64,000 bases of DNA from positions 1 through 64,000 of the forward strand of contig JADCGL010000003.1 in NCBI GenBank assembly GCA_020248985.1. Reading direction: 5' to 3'. The translations under genes were made by a program, and so were the position numbers. The DNA is from Telmatospirillum sp. GTDB lineage: Bacteria > Pseudomonadota > Alphaproteobacteria > CACIAM-22H2. Positions 23,203 through 33,600 of this stretch are shown one piece after another. Every line of letters begins with the position of its first letter. The stretch's first letter is position 1. Under the pieces are notes generated by a model. It searched no databases. It was given only the letters and a program-made list of their open reading frames with translations, and was not told the origin of the DNA.

Positions 23203-24038
23203 AGGCGCCGGCGCGCATCGCATGGCTTGCCCTGCCCGCCGGGGCCGTTCTCGCCTTCGTTTACGTCTATCCGATGCTCGATCTCGGGCGCATGTCCTTC
23301 AATCGCACCGGGCCTACGGGTGCCATGGTGCCGGATTGGTCGCTTGCCATCTGGCGCGAATTGCTGGCCGATCCCTTCACGCTCGAACTGACCTGGAACT
23401 CGATCGTGCTGTCGGCCGTCGCGACGACGGGGGCGTTGCTGCTCGCCTATCCGCTGGCGCTGTTCTTGTTCCGCACCGACTCGCGCTGGCGCGGCCTCAT
23501 CGCGGCGATCGCGATCACGCCGATGCTCGTCAACGGCGTTGCGCGCGTGTTCGGCTGGCTTGCGATCTTGGGCGATCGCGGCCTCGTCAATTCGATCCTG
23601 CTGTCGGCGGGTCTCGTCGATCAGCCGGTGCGGCTCGTCTACAATTGGACGGGTGTCGCGATCGGCCTCACCGAATCGCTGATGCCCTACATGATCCTCG
23701 CCTTGATGGCGGGTTTCGGGCGGCTCGACCGCACGCTCGAAGAAGCGGCGGCGAGCCTCGGCGCCCCGCCCTGGCGGCGCTTTATGCGCGTGACCTTGCC
23801 GCTGAGCCTGCCCGCGATCGTGCTCGGCTGGCTGCTGTGCTTCGTGCTCGCCATGTCGGCCTACATCACGCCCAAGCTGCTGGGCGGCGGGCGCGTGTTC
23901 CTGCTCGCGACCGAGATTTTCGAACTCGCCGTTACCAACGTGAACTGGCCGATGGCGGCAGCCTTGGCGCTCTACACGCTTATCCTGCTGCTGCTGTTCC
24001 TCGCGGCATACGGCGCGCTTGCAAGGCGGGCCGCATGA
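23199..24038 (+). CDS. ABC transporter permease (PotB type)
   Basis: A 279-residue inner-membrane permease with six predicted helices. The coupling loop reads EEAAASLGAPPWRRFMRVTL. The start is the GTG at 23199, which overlaps the ATPase stop codon by four bases. It pairs with the next gene to form the translocation channel for the ligand bound by the protein encoded at 21062. Confidence 0.92.
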   Translation: MKAPARIAWLALPAGAVLAFVYVYPMLDLGRMSFNRTGPTGAMVPDWSLAIWRELLADPFTLELTWNSIVLSAVATTGALLLAYPLALFLFRTDSRWRGLIAAIAITPMLVNGVARVFGWLAILGDRGLVNSILLSAGLVDQPVRLVYNWTGVAIGLTESLMPYMILALMAGFGRLDRTLEEAAASLGAPPWRRFMRVTLPLSLPAIVLGWLLCFVLAMSAYITPKLLGGGRVFLLATEIFELAVTNVNWPMAAALALYTLILLLLFLAAYGALARRAA

Positions 24039-24832
24039 ATACCGGCGCCGGTGCCAGCCGATCTTTGGCCTTTGCCGCCGCCGGCGTAATCGGCTTGCTG
24101 CTGGCGCCGGTCGTCGTCGTCGTCGTGATTTCGTTTTCGGCCGATTCGTTCATCGTGTTCCCGCCGAGCGGCTGGTCGCTGCGCTGGTACGAGCGGCTTT
24201 TGTCGCATCGCCCGTTGATGGCGGGGCTGCAGCTCAGCGCCACGGTCGCGGCCTTCGTCGCGGTGCTGTCGCTGATCCTAGGCCTGCCGGCAGCACTCGC
24301 ACTCGCGCGCGGGAATTTCCCCGGCCGCGAAGCGCTGCGGGCATTTTTCCTCGCGCCCTTGCTGCTGCCCACGCTGGTGCTGGGGCTCGCCTTGCTGCTT
24401 GCCTTCCAGCCCTTTGGTTTGATCGCGACCTTGCCGGGCCTGGTGCTGGCACATCTCACCGTCACGCTGCCGTTTGTGGTGCGCATGATGGCGACGAATT
24501 TTGCGACGTTGCCCGACGATCTCGAGGCCGCCGCCGCGACATTGGGCGCGCCGCCGCTACGCGTGTTTTTCCGCGTAACCTTGCCGCTGGCAGCCCCCGG
24601 GCTCGCGGCTTCGGGTGCGTTGGCGTTTTTGCTGTCGTTCGACGAAACGGTGATCTCGCTGTTCGTGTCGGGCCCGCGCGCTTCGACCTTGCCGGTCGAA
24701 ATGGTGCGCTACGTGGAAGGGCGCACCGATCCGATGATCGCCGCGCTTTCGACTGTTCTGGTTTGCGGAACGCTGGCCGTCGCCGTGGCGGTCGAGCGCA
24801 TGATCGGGCTGACGCGCGCCGTCGGCCGCTAG
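24035..24832 (+). CDS. ABC transporter permease (PotC type)
   Basis: A 265-residue second permease subunit with six predicted helices, a long valine-rich first helix (APVVVVVVISF) and the coupling loop LEAAAATLGAPPLRVFFRV. Its ATG at 24035 overlaps the preceding stop. The FDETVISLF stretch near residue 205 is typical of PotC/PotI-type permeases. Confidence 0.92.
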   Translation: MNTGAGASRSLAFAAAGVIGLLLAPVVVVVVISFSADSFIVFPPSGWSLRWYERLLSHRPLMAGLQLSATVAAFVAVLSLILGLPAALALARGNFPGREALRAFFLAPLLLPTLVLGLALLLAFQPFGLIATLPGLVLAHLTVTLPFVVRMMATNFATLPDDLEAAAATLGAPPLRVFFRVTLPLAAPGLAASGALAFLLSFDETVISLFVSGPRASTLPVEMVRYVEGRTDPMIAALSTVLVCGTLAVAVAVERMIGLTRAVGR

Positions 24833-24846
24833 AAGGAGACATATCG

Positions 24847-25527
24847 ATGCCCGACTATCTGATCGAAGCGATGCCGACGCGCGTTTCGCAAGAAGTGCTT
24901 GCGTTGCTCAGCGGCGTCGAGACCGCGACGGTCGGCCATTGGCGCCATTGGGGCTTCGTCGATCGCGCGGTGCGCCCCGTCTTGCCGGGCCGCCGCGTGG
25001 TCGGCACGGCCGTGACCTTGGCAATCCCAGGGCCGGATTCGACGCTGCTGCATCATGCGCTTGGATTGCTGCGGCCCGGCGACATTCTGGTCGTCGATCG
25101 CTTGGGCGACGATCGCCATGCCTGCTGGGGCGGGGGCGTGACGATTGCGGCCAAAGCTGCGGGTGCGGTCGCCGGCGTGGTCGACGGGCCGTGCACGGAT
25201 CGCGAGGAGATCGAAGCCTCCGACTTTCCGATGTGGTCGCGGGGCTTGGCCCCCATCACCACGCGGCTCTACGATCTGGGCGGCATGCTCAACCGGCCGA
25301 TTTGCTGCGGCGGCGCCGTGGTGATGCCGGGCGACGCGATCCTGGCCGACGATTCGGGCGTGCTGGTGCTGCCCGTGTCCGAAGCGGAAGCGGTGGCACG
25401 CGCCGCCCTCGCACGCCAGGAGCGCGGCAAGGGCAACGAACAGAAAATCGCAAACGGCGCCAAACTGGGCGAACTCTCGGGTGCCAGCGCCAAGGTCGCC
25501 GCTGCCCTGGCTGCCGCGAAGTCCTAA
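24847..25527 (+). CDS. RraA-like / HMG-aldolase family protein
   Basis: A 226-residue member of the RraA/4-hydroxy-4-methyl-2-oxoglutarate aldolase family (once annotated as dimethylmenaquinone methyltransferase). Family landmarks are VVGTAVTLAIPG, LRPGDILVVD, AVAGVVDGPCTDREEI and VVMPGDAILADDSGVLVLP. An AAGGAG stands 9 bases before the ATG. Being the last gene of an ABC import operon, it more likely acts on the imported keto-acid-type compound than on RNase E. Its last bases overlap the convergent dehydrogenase gene. Confidence 0.85.
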   Translation: MPDYLIEAMPTRVSQEVLALLSGVETATVGHWRHWGFVDRAVRPVLPGRRVVGTAVTLAIPGPDSTLLHHALGLLRPGDILVVDRLGDDRHACWGGGVTIAAKAAGAVAGVVDGPCTDREEIEASDFPMWSRGLAPITTRLYDLGGMLNRPICCGGAVVMPGDAILADDSGVLVLPVSEAEAVARAALARQERGKGNEQKIANGAKLGELSGASAKVAAALAAAKS

Positions 25528-26489
25528 ACCACGACGTCGCCGGGCGGCAAAGGCTCGCCGCGCGACACGGCTTGGATATTCGCGAACATGCGCTTGACGG
25601 TGGGCGCAAAACTGTCGGCCGTCATCGCCGCGATATGCGGCGTGATCACGAGATTGTCGAGCCCGTAGAGAATGCTGTCGGCCGGCAGCGGCTCGACCGA
25701 AAACACGTCCATGCCCGCTGCATGGATGACACCCTCGCGCAGCGCACGCACAAGATCGGCTTCGACCACCACGCCGCCGCGCGCGACATTGATCAGGATC
25801 GCCGTGCGCTTCATCGTCGCTAGGGCCGCAAAGTCGATCATGTTTTCCGTCTGCGGCGTGAGCGGACAGTGCAGGCACACGACGTCGCTGGTGCCGAGCA
25901 GCTCCGGCAGGGCGACGAACCGCCCGCCGGTTGCGGCTTCGATTTCGGTGCTCGCGCGATTGCGCTGCGTATAAAGGATCGTGCAGCCGAAACCGGCGAG
26001 CAACTTCGCCACCGTTTGGCCGATGGCGCCGAAGCCGACAAGCCCAACGGTCTTTTTCGACAGCATGAAATTGTCGCGCGGCAGACGCCCGCCGCGCCAT
26101 TCGCCGCGCTGCAGATGCAGATGCCCGAAAGCGATATGGCGCAACGTCGCAAGAATCAGCCCGAGCGTGAACTCCGCGACCGAGACGGCGTTCGAGCCCG
26201 TCGTGCGCGCGACTTTGATGCCGAGTTCGCGCGCGGCTTCGATGTCGAGATTGTCGACGCCCACGCCCCATTTGTGCAGGAGCTTGAGTTTATTGGCCAC
26301 GCGCAGCACATCGCCCGTCACGCCAAGCTGGCCCGAGATCGCATAGTCGGCGTCGGCCAGAATCTCCTTGAGATGGTCGTCGCCGCGCTTCGTTCCGTGC
26401 GTCAGCACGAACCCTTCGGGCAGCAAGGCGCGCAAACGGGCGGCACTGGTTTCGCTGAGCATGTCGACGACGACGATTTTTTCGGCCAT
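25524..26489 (-). CDS. D-isomer-specific 2-hydroxyacid dehydrogenase (PGDH-like)
   Basis: A 321-residue NAD-dependent dehydrogenase. The nucleotide fold is marked by VGLVGFGAIGQTVAKLLAGF. The family signature after it reads INVARGGVVVEADLVRAL, and the catalytic His lies in VITPHIAAMT. The length suits the short, ACT-less form, so assignment as true SerA is not justified. It is 3 bases downstream of the gamma-glutamyltransferase gene and surely co-transcribed, suggesting that the two process the same class of substrate. Confidence 0.88.
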   Translation of the reverse strand: MAEKIVVVDMLSETSAARLRALLPEGFVLTHGTKRGDDHLKEILADADYAISGQLGVTGDVLRVANKLKLLHKWGVGVDNLDIEAARELGIKVARTTGSNAVSVAEFTLGLILATLRHIAFGHLHLQRGEWRGGRLPRDNFMLSKKTVGLVGFGAIGQTVAKLLAGFGCTILYTQRNRASTEIEAATGGRFVALPELLGTSDVVCLHCPLTPQTENMIDFAALATMKRTAILINVARGGVVVEADLVRALREGVIHAAGMDVFSVEPLPADSILYGLDNLVITPHIAAMTADSFAPTVKRMFANIQAVSRGEPLPPGDVVV

Positions 26490-26492
26490 TTC

Positions 26493-28145
26493 CTACACCG
26501 TAAAACGCACGCCCGGACGCGCAAGACCGCCCGAGACGGCCACCGGCGTGCCGTCCGCGCGCCAGCACGCCGCCCCTGTCAGCATGCCGTCTTGTTCGAA
26601 GCGCACGCAACCCATTCCGCCCGCAATGCGCTTGACGCGTTGGATGCGATGGCCGCGACGCGCAAGTTCTTCGGCGACGGTCTCGGCGATGCCCGGCTCG
26701 AGTTCGAGCACGCCGCCCTCGGTCCAGATGCGCGGCGCCTCGACGGCTTCCTGCGCGCTCATGCCGTGGTCGATCAGATTGACGATCGCCTGCATTGCCG
26801 ACGGGAAGATGCGCAAGCCGCCCGGCAGGCCCAACGCAAACACGGGCTTGCCGTCGCGCTTGACGATCGTCGGCGCCATCGAGGTGTAGACGCGCTTGCC
26901 CGGCGCGATCGACAGCGCATTGCCCGGATGCGGATCGAAATTGTGCATGTAGTCGTTGGCGGCGAGCCCTGTGCCCGGGACCGCCACGCAAGCGCCGAAC
27001 ACGCCGTTCAGCGTCTGCGTGCTCGCAACGATGTTGCCGAACGCGTCGGCGACCGTCACATGCGTGGTGTTGGCGGATTCGCCGGCCGCGAGCCCTGGGC
27101 CCCATTCTTGCGTGCGGTCGAGCTTGAGATCGCGGCCGCGCGTCGCCGCATAGTCCTTCGAGATGATGCGCGCGACCGGCACATCGACAAACGCCGGATC
27201 GGCGGTGGCGACCGCACGGTCGGCAAAGGCGATGCGCATCACTTCGGCCAGCAGATGCGTCGCGTCGGCCGAGCCGAAGCCCATTTTTGCGAGATCGTAG
27301 GGCTCGAGCAGATTGAGCATCTGCGTCACATGCACGCCGGCCGACGACGGCGGCGGCGGGCCGACGATCTCGTAGCCGCGATACGTCCCCACGACCGGGG
27401 CGCGCTCGATCGGCCGGTACGTGGCCAAATCCTGCGCGTCGATCAAGCCGCCATTGGCTTCCATGTAGGCCACAAGCGCGTGGCCGAGCGGCCCGTCATA
27501 GAGGGCCGCAGGCCCTTGCTCGGCGATCAAGCGCAGGCTTGCCGCCATGTCGGCGCGCACCACGCGCGTTCCGGCCGCCAAGGGCGCGCCGCCCGGCAGG
27601 AAGATCGCCGCATAGGTCGGATCGTTGGCGAGATGCGGCGCCATGTCGGAAACGCAGTCGGCCAGATACGACGTGGCGCGAAAACCGGTTGCGGCATAAC
27701 GAATGGCGGGAGCGACGGCCTCTGCAAGCGGCATCGTGCCGTATTTGTCGAGCGCCAGGCACCAGCCCGCCAAAGCGCCGGGGACGGCGACGGCGAGCGG
27801 CCCGAACTCGTTGGCGCGGCCCTTGGTGTCGCGCCTTTTTGCAAGCTCGGTCGAGACGGGCTCGTACATGTCCGGCCGCGCTTTGCGCGGGGCCGTGCCC
27901 AACGTGTCGATGACGCGGTGGCTGCCGTCGGCGAGCCTGATATGGGCAAGGCCGCCGCCGAGTGGGCCCACCATCATCGGCTCGACGACGCTCAACGCAA
28001 ACAGGGCCGTGACGGCCGCATCGATCGCATTGCCGCCGGCAAGCAGGCATTCGGCCGCGGCCGCCGAAGCCAGCGGATGGTTCGTTACGACCATGCCGCG
28101 CGAACCCATGGCTGGGCGCTTTTCGCAGACAAAATCCACGCCCAT
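26493..28145 (-). CDS. gamma-glutamyltransferase family Ntn-hydrolase
   Basis: A 550-residue member of the gamma-glutamyltranspeptidase family, made as one chain and self-cleaved before a threonine. That residue is T360 in NTTHVTVADAFGNIV. N-terminal family motifs are present (AAAAECLLAGGNAIDAAVTA and EPMMVGPLGGG, the latter altered from the common GIGGGGF form). No signal peptide is visible, unlike periplasmic GGT, so a cytoplasmic hydrolase or acylase role is possible. The start at 28145 is chosen over an upstream frame because it begins at the conserved region. It heads a two-gene unit with the dehydrogenase. Confidence 0.88.
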   Translation of the reverse strand: MGVDFVCEKRPAMGSRGMVVTNHPLASAAAAECLLAGGNAIDAAVTALFALSVVEPMMVGPLGGGLAHIRLADGSHRVIDTLGTAPRKARPDMYEPVSTELAKRRDTKGRANEFGPLAVAVPGALAGWCLALDKYGTMPLAEAVAPAIRYAATGFRATSYLADCVSDMAPHLANDPTYAAIFLPGGAPLAAGTRVVRADMAASLRLIAEQGPAALYDGPLGHALVAYMEANGGLIDAQDLATYRPIERAPVVGTYRGYEIVGPPPPSSAGVHVTQMLNLLEPYDLAKMGFGSADATHLLAEVMRIAFADRAVATADPAFVDVPVARIISKDYAATRGRDLKLDRTQEWGPGLAAGESANTTHVTVADAFGNIVASTQTLNGVFGACVAVPGTGLAANDYMHNFDPHPGNALSIAPGKRVYTSMAPTIVKRDGKPVFALGLPGGLRIFPSAMQAIVNLIDHGMSAQEAVEAPRIWTEGGVLELEPGIAETVAEELARRGHRIQRVKRIAGGMGCVRFEQDGMLTGAACWRADGTPVAVSGGLARPGVRFTV

Positions 28146-28237
28146 GCCGCAAACCCCCGCGTTTGACTTCCCCGCCGATCGCCCGCAGCTTAGGCGCAAG
28201 CGACCGCACGGTCAAAACCCGGGAGAGACGAGCCCCT

Positions 28238-29422
28238 ATGTCTGCCGTACACGCCTCGACTGCGCTCCAACGCTTCACTGTGCTCGATCTCACGCGCGTG
28301 CGCGCAGGCCCTGCCTGCGTGCGCCAGCTCGCAGATTGGGGTGCGAATGTCGTGAAGATCGAGCTGCCGTTGCACATGGAAGACGGCGACCCGATGGGTT
28401 CGGCGCGCGACGGGGCGGATTTCATGAATCTGCACCGCAACAAGCGCAGCCTCACGCTCGATCTCAAAGCGCCGGCGGGCGGGGCGCTGTTCCGCCGCCT
28501 CGTCGCCAAGGCCGATGTCGTCGTCGAGAATTTCCGACCCGACGTCAAACACCGGCTCGGCATCGCCTACGAAGATCTCAAAGCAATCAATCCGCGTATC
28601 GTCTATGGCAGCATTTCGGGCTTCGGCCAGGACGGGCCTTACGCGACGCGGCCCGGCTTCGACCAGATTGCGCAAGGCATGGGCGGGCTCATGTCGGTAA
28701 CGGGGATGCCGGGCCAAGGCCCGTTGCGCACCGGGATTCCGCTGGCCGACCTCACGGCGGGCCTGTTCTGCGCGCTTGGAATTCTGACGGCCCTGCTCGA
28801 ACGCGAGGTGTCCGGCCAAGGCCAATGGGTGCAGACCTCCCTCTTGCAGGCGCAGGCCTTCATGCTCGATTTCCAGGCCGCACGCTATCTCGTGTCGGGC
28901 GAAGTGGCGGGCCAGGCCGGCAACAACCACCCGACCATCATCCCGACCGGCGTGTTCCAGACACGCGACGGCTATCTCAATCTCGCCACGACGGGCCAGG
29001 CGATTTGGGAGCGTTGCGCGCAGGCGATGGATCTCGGCGGCTTGATCGCCGAGCCCGCCTACGCCACGCCCGAGCTGCGCTCGGCCAATCGCGACGCGCT
29101 CAACGCCGCCCTGCAAGCACGCTTCCGCGATTTCGATACCGCGCAATGGATCGCCAAGCTCAATGCGGCGGGCGTGCCGTGCGGGCCCATCTACCGAATC
29201 GACGAGATGTTCGCCGATCCGCAGATTCGGCATCTGGGCGTGGCCCAGAAAGTCGCCGGCAGCGATCTCCAGCTCATGGGCCAGCCTGTGGGCTTGAGCC
29301 GCAGCCCGAGCCGCCTGGCAAGCGCGCCGCCGCCGCGCGGCGGCCACAGCGACGAGATCTTGGCCGAGTTCGGCCTCGACGCCGCCGAGATTGCGGCCCT
29401 CAAAGAAGCCGGTACGATCTGA
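28238..29422 (+). CDS. CaiB/BaiF family CoA-transferase
   Basis: A 394-residue class III CoA-transferase that moves CoA between carboxylic acids. Family features: VLDLTRVRAGPACVRQLADW, VVKIE, NLHRNKRSLTLDLK, VVVENFRPDV and SGFGQDGPYA. GGGAGA lies 12 bases before the ATG. An enoyl-CoA hydratase follows after 14 bases, so the pair probably activates and hydrates an imported acid. It is divergent from the gamma-glutamyltransferase gene. Confidence 0.9.
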   Translation: MSAVHASTALQRFTVLDLTRVRAGPACVRQLADWGANVVKIELPLHMEDGDPMGSARDGADFMNLHRNKRSLTLDLKAPAGGALFRRLVAKADVVVENFRPDVKHRLGIAYEDLKAINPRIVYGSISGFGQDGPYATRPGFDQIAQGMGGLMSVTGMPGQGPLRTGIPLADLTAGLFCALGILTALLEREVSGQGQWVQTSLLQAQAFMLDFQAARYLVSGEVAGQAGNNHPTIIPTGVFQTRDGYLNLATTGQAIWERCAQAMDLGGLIAEPAYATPELRSANRDALNAALQARFRDFDTAQWIAKLNAAGVPCGPIYRIDEMFADPQIRHLGVAQKVAGSDLQLMGQPVGLSRSPSRLASAPPPRGGHSDEILAEFGLDAAEIAALKEAGTI

Positions 29423-29436
29423 AGAACGGAAAAGAA

Positions 29437-30222
29437 ATGACCGACAGAATTCTGGCGCACAAAGACGGCCGCATTGGGATTGTGACGTTCAATAATCCCG
29501 AGAAACACAACGCTCTCTCGCTCGAGATGTGGCAGCGCACGGGCGAAATTCTCGACGCGTTTGCGGCCGACGCCGAGGTGCGCGTCGTGGTTCTGACGGG
29601 GGCAGGCGACAAAGCATTCGCATCGGGTGCGGACATCTCGAAGTTCGCCAGCGAGCGCGCAACAGCCGAAGCAGCCGCGATCTACAACGACGTCGTCGAC
29701 CGCGTATCCGAACGACTCTACGCGTTTCCCAAACCGACAATCGCGAAGATCAACGGCTACTGCATGGGCGGCGGGCTTGCGCTCGCGGTTTCTTGCGACA
29801 TGCGCGTGGCGAGCACGAACGCGGTTTTTGCACTGCCGGCGGCGAAGCTCGGCCTCGGCTACGGCTACGAGGGCTTGCGCCGCTGCATGGAGACGATTGG
29901 CCCTACCGCCACAAAGGAAATCTTTTTCACCGCCCGCCGCTTCGGCTGCGACGAAGCGGTTCGGTGGGGCCTGCTCAACCGCGCGGTCGCACCCGAAGCG
30001 CTTGCCGCGACGGTCATGGAGATCGCAACCGCCATTGCCGACAACGCGCCGCTGACGGTCGCGGCGGTCAAGCGCATAACGGTCGAAATCCTGAAGGATC
30101 CCGACGCGCGCGATATGGCAGCCTGCGACGAGATGGTCGCCGCGTGTTTTGCGAGCGACGACTACAAAGAGGGCCGTGCGGCCTTTCTCGAAAAGCGCAA
30201 ACCGCGCTTCGGCGGCCGATAG
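29437..30222 (+). CDS. enoyl-CoA hydratase/isomerase family protein
   Basis: A 261-residue crotonase-fold enzyme. The CoA and oxyanion-hole motifs are clear (NPEKHNALS, AFASGADISKF, GYCMGGGLALAVSCD). The position that carries the first catalytic glutamate in classical hydratases reads PAAKLGLGYGYEG here, so the reaction may be isomerisation, hydrolysis or another crotonase chemistry. It is coupled to the CoA-transferase upstream and ends one base before a convergent receiver gene. Confidence 0.87.
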   Translation: MTDRILAHKDGRIGIVTFNNPEKHNALSLEMWQRTGEILDAFAADAEVRVVVLTGAGDKAFASGADISKFASERATAEAAAIYNDVVDRVSERLYAFPKPTIAKINGYCMGGGLALAVSCDMRVASTNAVFALPAAKLGLGYGYEGLRRCMETIGPTATKEIFFTARRFGCDEAVRWGLLNRAVAPEALAATVMEIATAIADNAPLTVAAVKRITVEILKDPDARDMAACDEMVAACFASDDYKEGRAAFLEKRKPRFGGR

Positions 30223-30223
30223 C

Positions 30224-30670
30224 CTAGGCAGCGGGCAAGAGACCGGCGGCCGTCGCGAGCTTGCGTACCGCCTGCACGAGTTCGCTCGGCAGGAAAGGTT
30301 TCGAGATTGCGGCGCTGGCGCCAAGTCGCACCGACATGCCCAGGAAATCCGAGCGCTGGCCGGCAATGCCGCCGGACACGACGAGGATCGGCATGAAGGC
30401 GAAGCGGTCGCGCAGGCTGCGGATCGTTTCCATGCCTTCTTTTTCCGGCATGAAAAGGTCGGTCACGACGATATCGATCTTATGCGCCAGTGCGATTTTG
30501 AGGCCGACCAGCCCGTTTTCGGCCGCCTGCGTTTGGAAGCCGGCGCGTTCGAGCGCTTCAACCATCACGTCGCGGAAGAAAGGGTCGTCTTCGATCACGA
30601 GCACGACGAGGGGCTTGGGCTTGCCCGCAGCGAGTGGGGTCTCAGCGTTGTGCGGTTCCACGTTTGTCAT
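30224..30670 (-). CDS. single-domain response regulator
   Basis: A 148-residue receiver with an N-terminal tail of about 20 residues. The acidic pocket is in LVIEDDP, the phospho-acceptor is D71 in VVTDLFMPEKEG, and the K-P switch is in AAISKPFLP. It has no output domain. Its ATG overlaps the stop of the hybrid kinase (ATGA), so kinase and receiver are made together and the Hpt domain of the kinase is the natural phosphate donor. Confidence 0.93.
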   Translation of the reverse strand: MTNVEPHNAETPLAAGKPKPLVVLVIEDDPFFRDVMVEALERAGFQTQAAENGLVGLKIALAHKIDIVVTDLFMPEKEGMETIRSLRDRFAFMPILVVSGGIAGQRSDFLGMSVRLGASAAISKPFLPSELVQAVRKLATAAGLLPAA

Positions 30671-33600
30671 CCTTCGGCTTTCGTATCGATAGACTGGGCC
30701 GCAAAGCTGCGAAAATGCTGTGCGCGCAGGCTGAATGCGGCGATCGCGTCGCGCAGGGCTTCGGGCGAAGCGTCGAACGCGATGCGCTCGAGCGTCTCGG
30801 CGGCCTCGCCGAGCCCCGCCGCACCGACCATGCGCGACGAGCTTTTGAGGGCGTGACCGATCGCCGCGACCTTGGCGACGTCGCCGGCCGCAAATGCTTG
30901 ATCGAGCGACCGCACTTCGAGTTCGAGAGTTGCCGCAAAGCGCCCGATAAGGGTTGCCGCGAACCCCGGTCCGCCGTCGATCTCGAGCGTGCCGATGCGC
31001 GCGCGGTCGATCCACAAGGCGGGGTCTCCTGCAGGCGCCGCAGCCTGCGGCGGCGTGCGGACGGCGCGCATACGCGCCGAATCCCCCAGGGCTTGGGCAA
31101 GATCGGCGGCGCCGACAGGCTTCGTCAAGAATCGATCCATCCCGACCCGCAGACAGTCGCTACGGTCCTCGGTGAATGCATTGGCGGTCAACGCGACGAT
31201 CAGCGTGCCCTTGTTCGGGCCGCTGCCGGCGCGGATTTCGCGCGTTGCCTCGAGCCCGTCGATGCCCGGCATCTGGACGTCCATAAGAATCGCGTCGTAG
31301 CGGCGCCGCGAGGCTGCCGCGACCGCTTCCGCACCGTCGCGAACCGCATCGACCTTGGCGCCCATCTTTTCGAGAATGCGCACGATGCCGTAGCGGTTCA
31401 CCTCATTGTCTTCGGCCAGCAGCAGCCAAGTCCCGTCGAGCCTTGCCGGCGGTGCCGCCGGATCGGCAAGATTACCCGTCGGCCCGACAAACTGCGGCAA
31501 TGGCAGAACAAGGCGGAAGGTGGCGCCGCGCCCGACGTCGCTTTCGACCGTAAGCGCGCCGGCCATGGCGACCGCAAGCCGGCGGCTGATCGCAAGACCC
31601 AAGCCGGCACCCTCATGGCGGCGTGCGCTCGACGAATCGACCTGGGCGAAATCCTCGAACAGAAGCGCCTGCTCGTCGCGCGCGATTCCAGGACCGGTAT
31701 CCGTCACCGCGAAGGTGACGAAATCGCCCGCTGCCGAAACCTCGACCGACACGCGGCCGACCATCGTGAATTTGATCGCGTTGCCGACGAGGTTGGTCAG
31801 TATCTGGCGGATGCGCACCGCGTCGCCCACGCGCACGCCGCGCGCCGAATCCGCGACCGCGATTTCGAGGGCGAGGCCCTTTTTCTGCGCCGTGGCGCCG
31901 AGCGGATGGACCGAATCGTTCGTGAGCAGGGCAAGGTCGAACGGGTGGCGGTTCAGGTCGATGTCGGAGATCTCGAGCTTCGAAAGATCGAGGATATTGC
32001 CGACCACGCTGATCAGATGCTTGGCCGATCCGCGCGCATACGAAACCTGCCGCCGCCCCTCTTCGTCGAGAGCCGCTTCGTCGAGCAGGCCCAGCATCGA
32101 GACGATGCCTGCGAGCGGCGTGCGCAGCTCATGGCTCATATTGGCAAGAAAGCGGGTCTTGGCTTCGCTGGCGGCTTCGGCTGCGCGGCGGGCCTCTTCG
32201 AGCTCGGCCTGGTAGGCTTTCTGCTCGGTCACGTCGCGCACGATGCCGATCGACCCGCCGGCGGCGACGGGAATACGCGTCACGTGCAGCACACGGCCCT
32301 CGACCGCAAGTTCGAACGTCCGTCCGTCGCCGTCGACAAAAGATTGGTGGCGTTCGGCGATCGCCGCCTCGATTTCTTCGGGCGTGCGATCTCCGTCGGC
32401 GCGTTCGAGTGCCGCGCGCGGAATGCTGGCGTAGGCGATACCCGGCGCCAGGATGCCATCCAGCCAAGGGCAGATCTCGAGCACCCGCTCGTTCCACGAG
32501 ACGAGGCGCTCCGACGCGTCGTAAATGAGAATGCCCTCGCGCATCGCATTGATGGCGCTTGCCAGCGTTTCGCGGTCCAATTCGGCCGCGCGGCGCAACG
32601 TTTCGAGATCGGTGTAGTCGAGCACGGTACCCAGCGCCAGAATTCCGCTCGTGCCGCTCTCGCGCATGATCAGGCGCTGGGAGCGGACATACCGCACGCT
32701 CCCGTCGGCATGCACCACGCGATAGTTGCGCACGTGGCGACCGTCTGCGAGATCGAACGAGTCGTCGATCGCGTCCCGGTCCTCCGGATGCAGACGCTGG
32801 CGCCATGCTGCAACGCTCGGCGGCACGTCGGGTTCGATTCCCCAGATTTCGCGCGCACGCGCACTCCAATAGTCGTGCCCGTCGATTGTGCGCTCCCACC
32901 AGCCGAGATTGGCTGTTTCGAGCGCCAGCGCAAGGCGTACCTCGGACGCGTGCAGCACCTCGTTGGCGCGGCGCAGCTGTTCGGTCGCGCGCCGTTCGTC
33001 GGTCACGTCGCGATAGACGTATATGATGCCGCCGTCCGGCAGCGGCGTGCGGCGGATGTCGACCGCGCGGCCACAAACCGACAACTCCTCCTCGCGCGCC
33101 TGCGGCAAGCGATGGACCGCAATGCGCGCGGCTGCCTTGGCAGCGCGGGCCGCGGGCGAAAGCGCCGGCTCGCGGATTTCGAGCGCGCGCAGCGTGAGCG
33201 CCATGAGGCTCATGCCTTCGCGCACAAACCCCTCCGGCAAGCCGAGTATGGCCACGAACTGCGCATTGAATTTTAGGATGCGGTCGTCGGCATCGAACAG
33301 AACCAGGCCTTCGCGCATTGCGTCCATAGCGTTGCGGAGCTGGTTGTGCGCGACGGTGGCCACGGCGAGATTGCGCTCGGCCTCGGACTTCGCCGCGGCC
33401 AAACTTGCCAACTGCTCGCGCTCGCGCGTCACGTCCGTCTGGACGGCGATGAAATGCGTTAGGTCGCCCAGGCTGTCGCGTACCGGCGACAGCCGCACGC
33501 GCTGCCAGTAGGGCTGGCCGGCCTTGTTGTAGTTCAGGATTTCGACGTCGCAGCTGCGCTGGACGGCGATCGCATGGCGCAGCGCTTCGACTGCGGCAGG

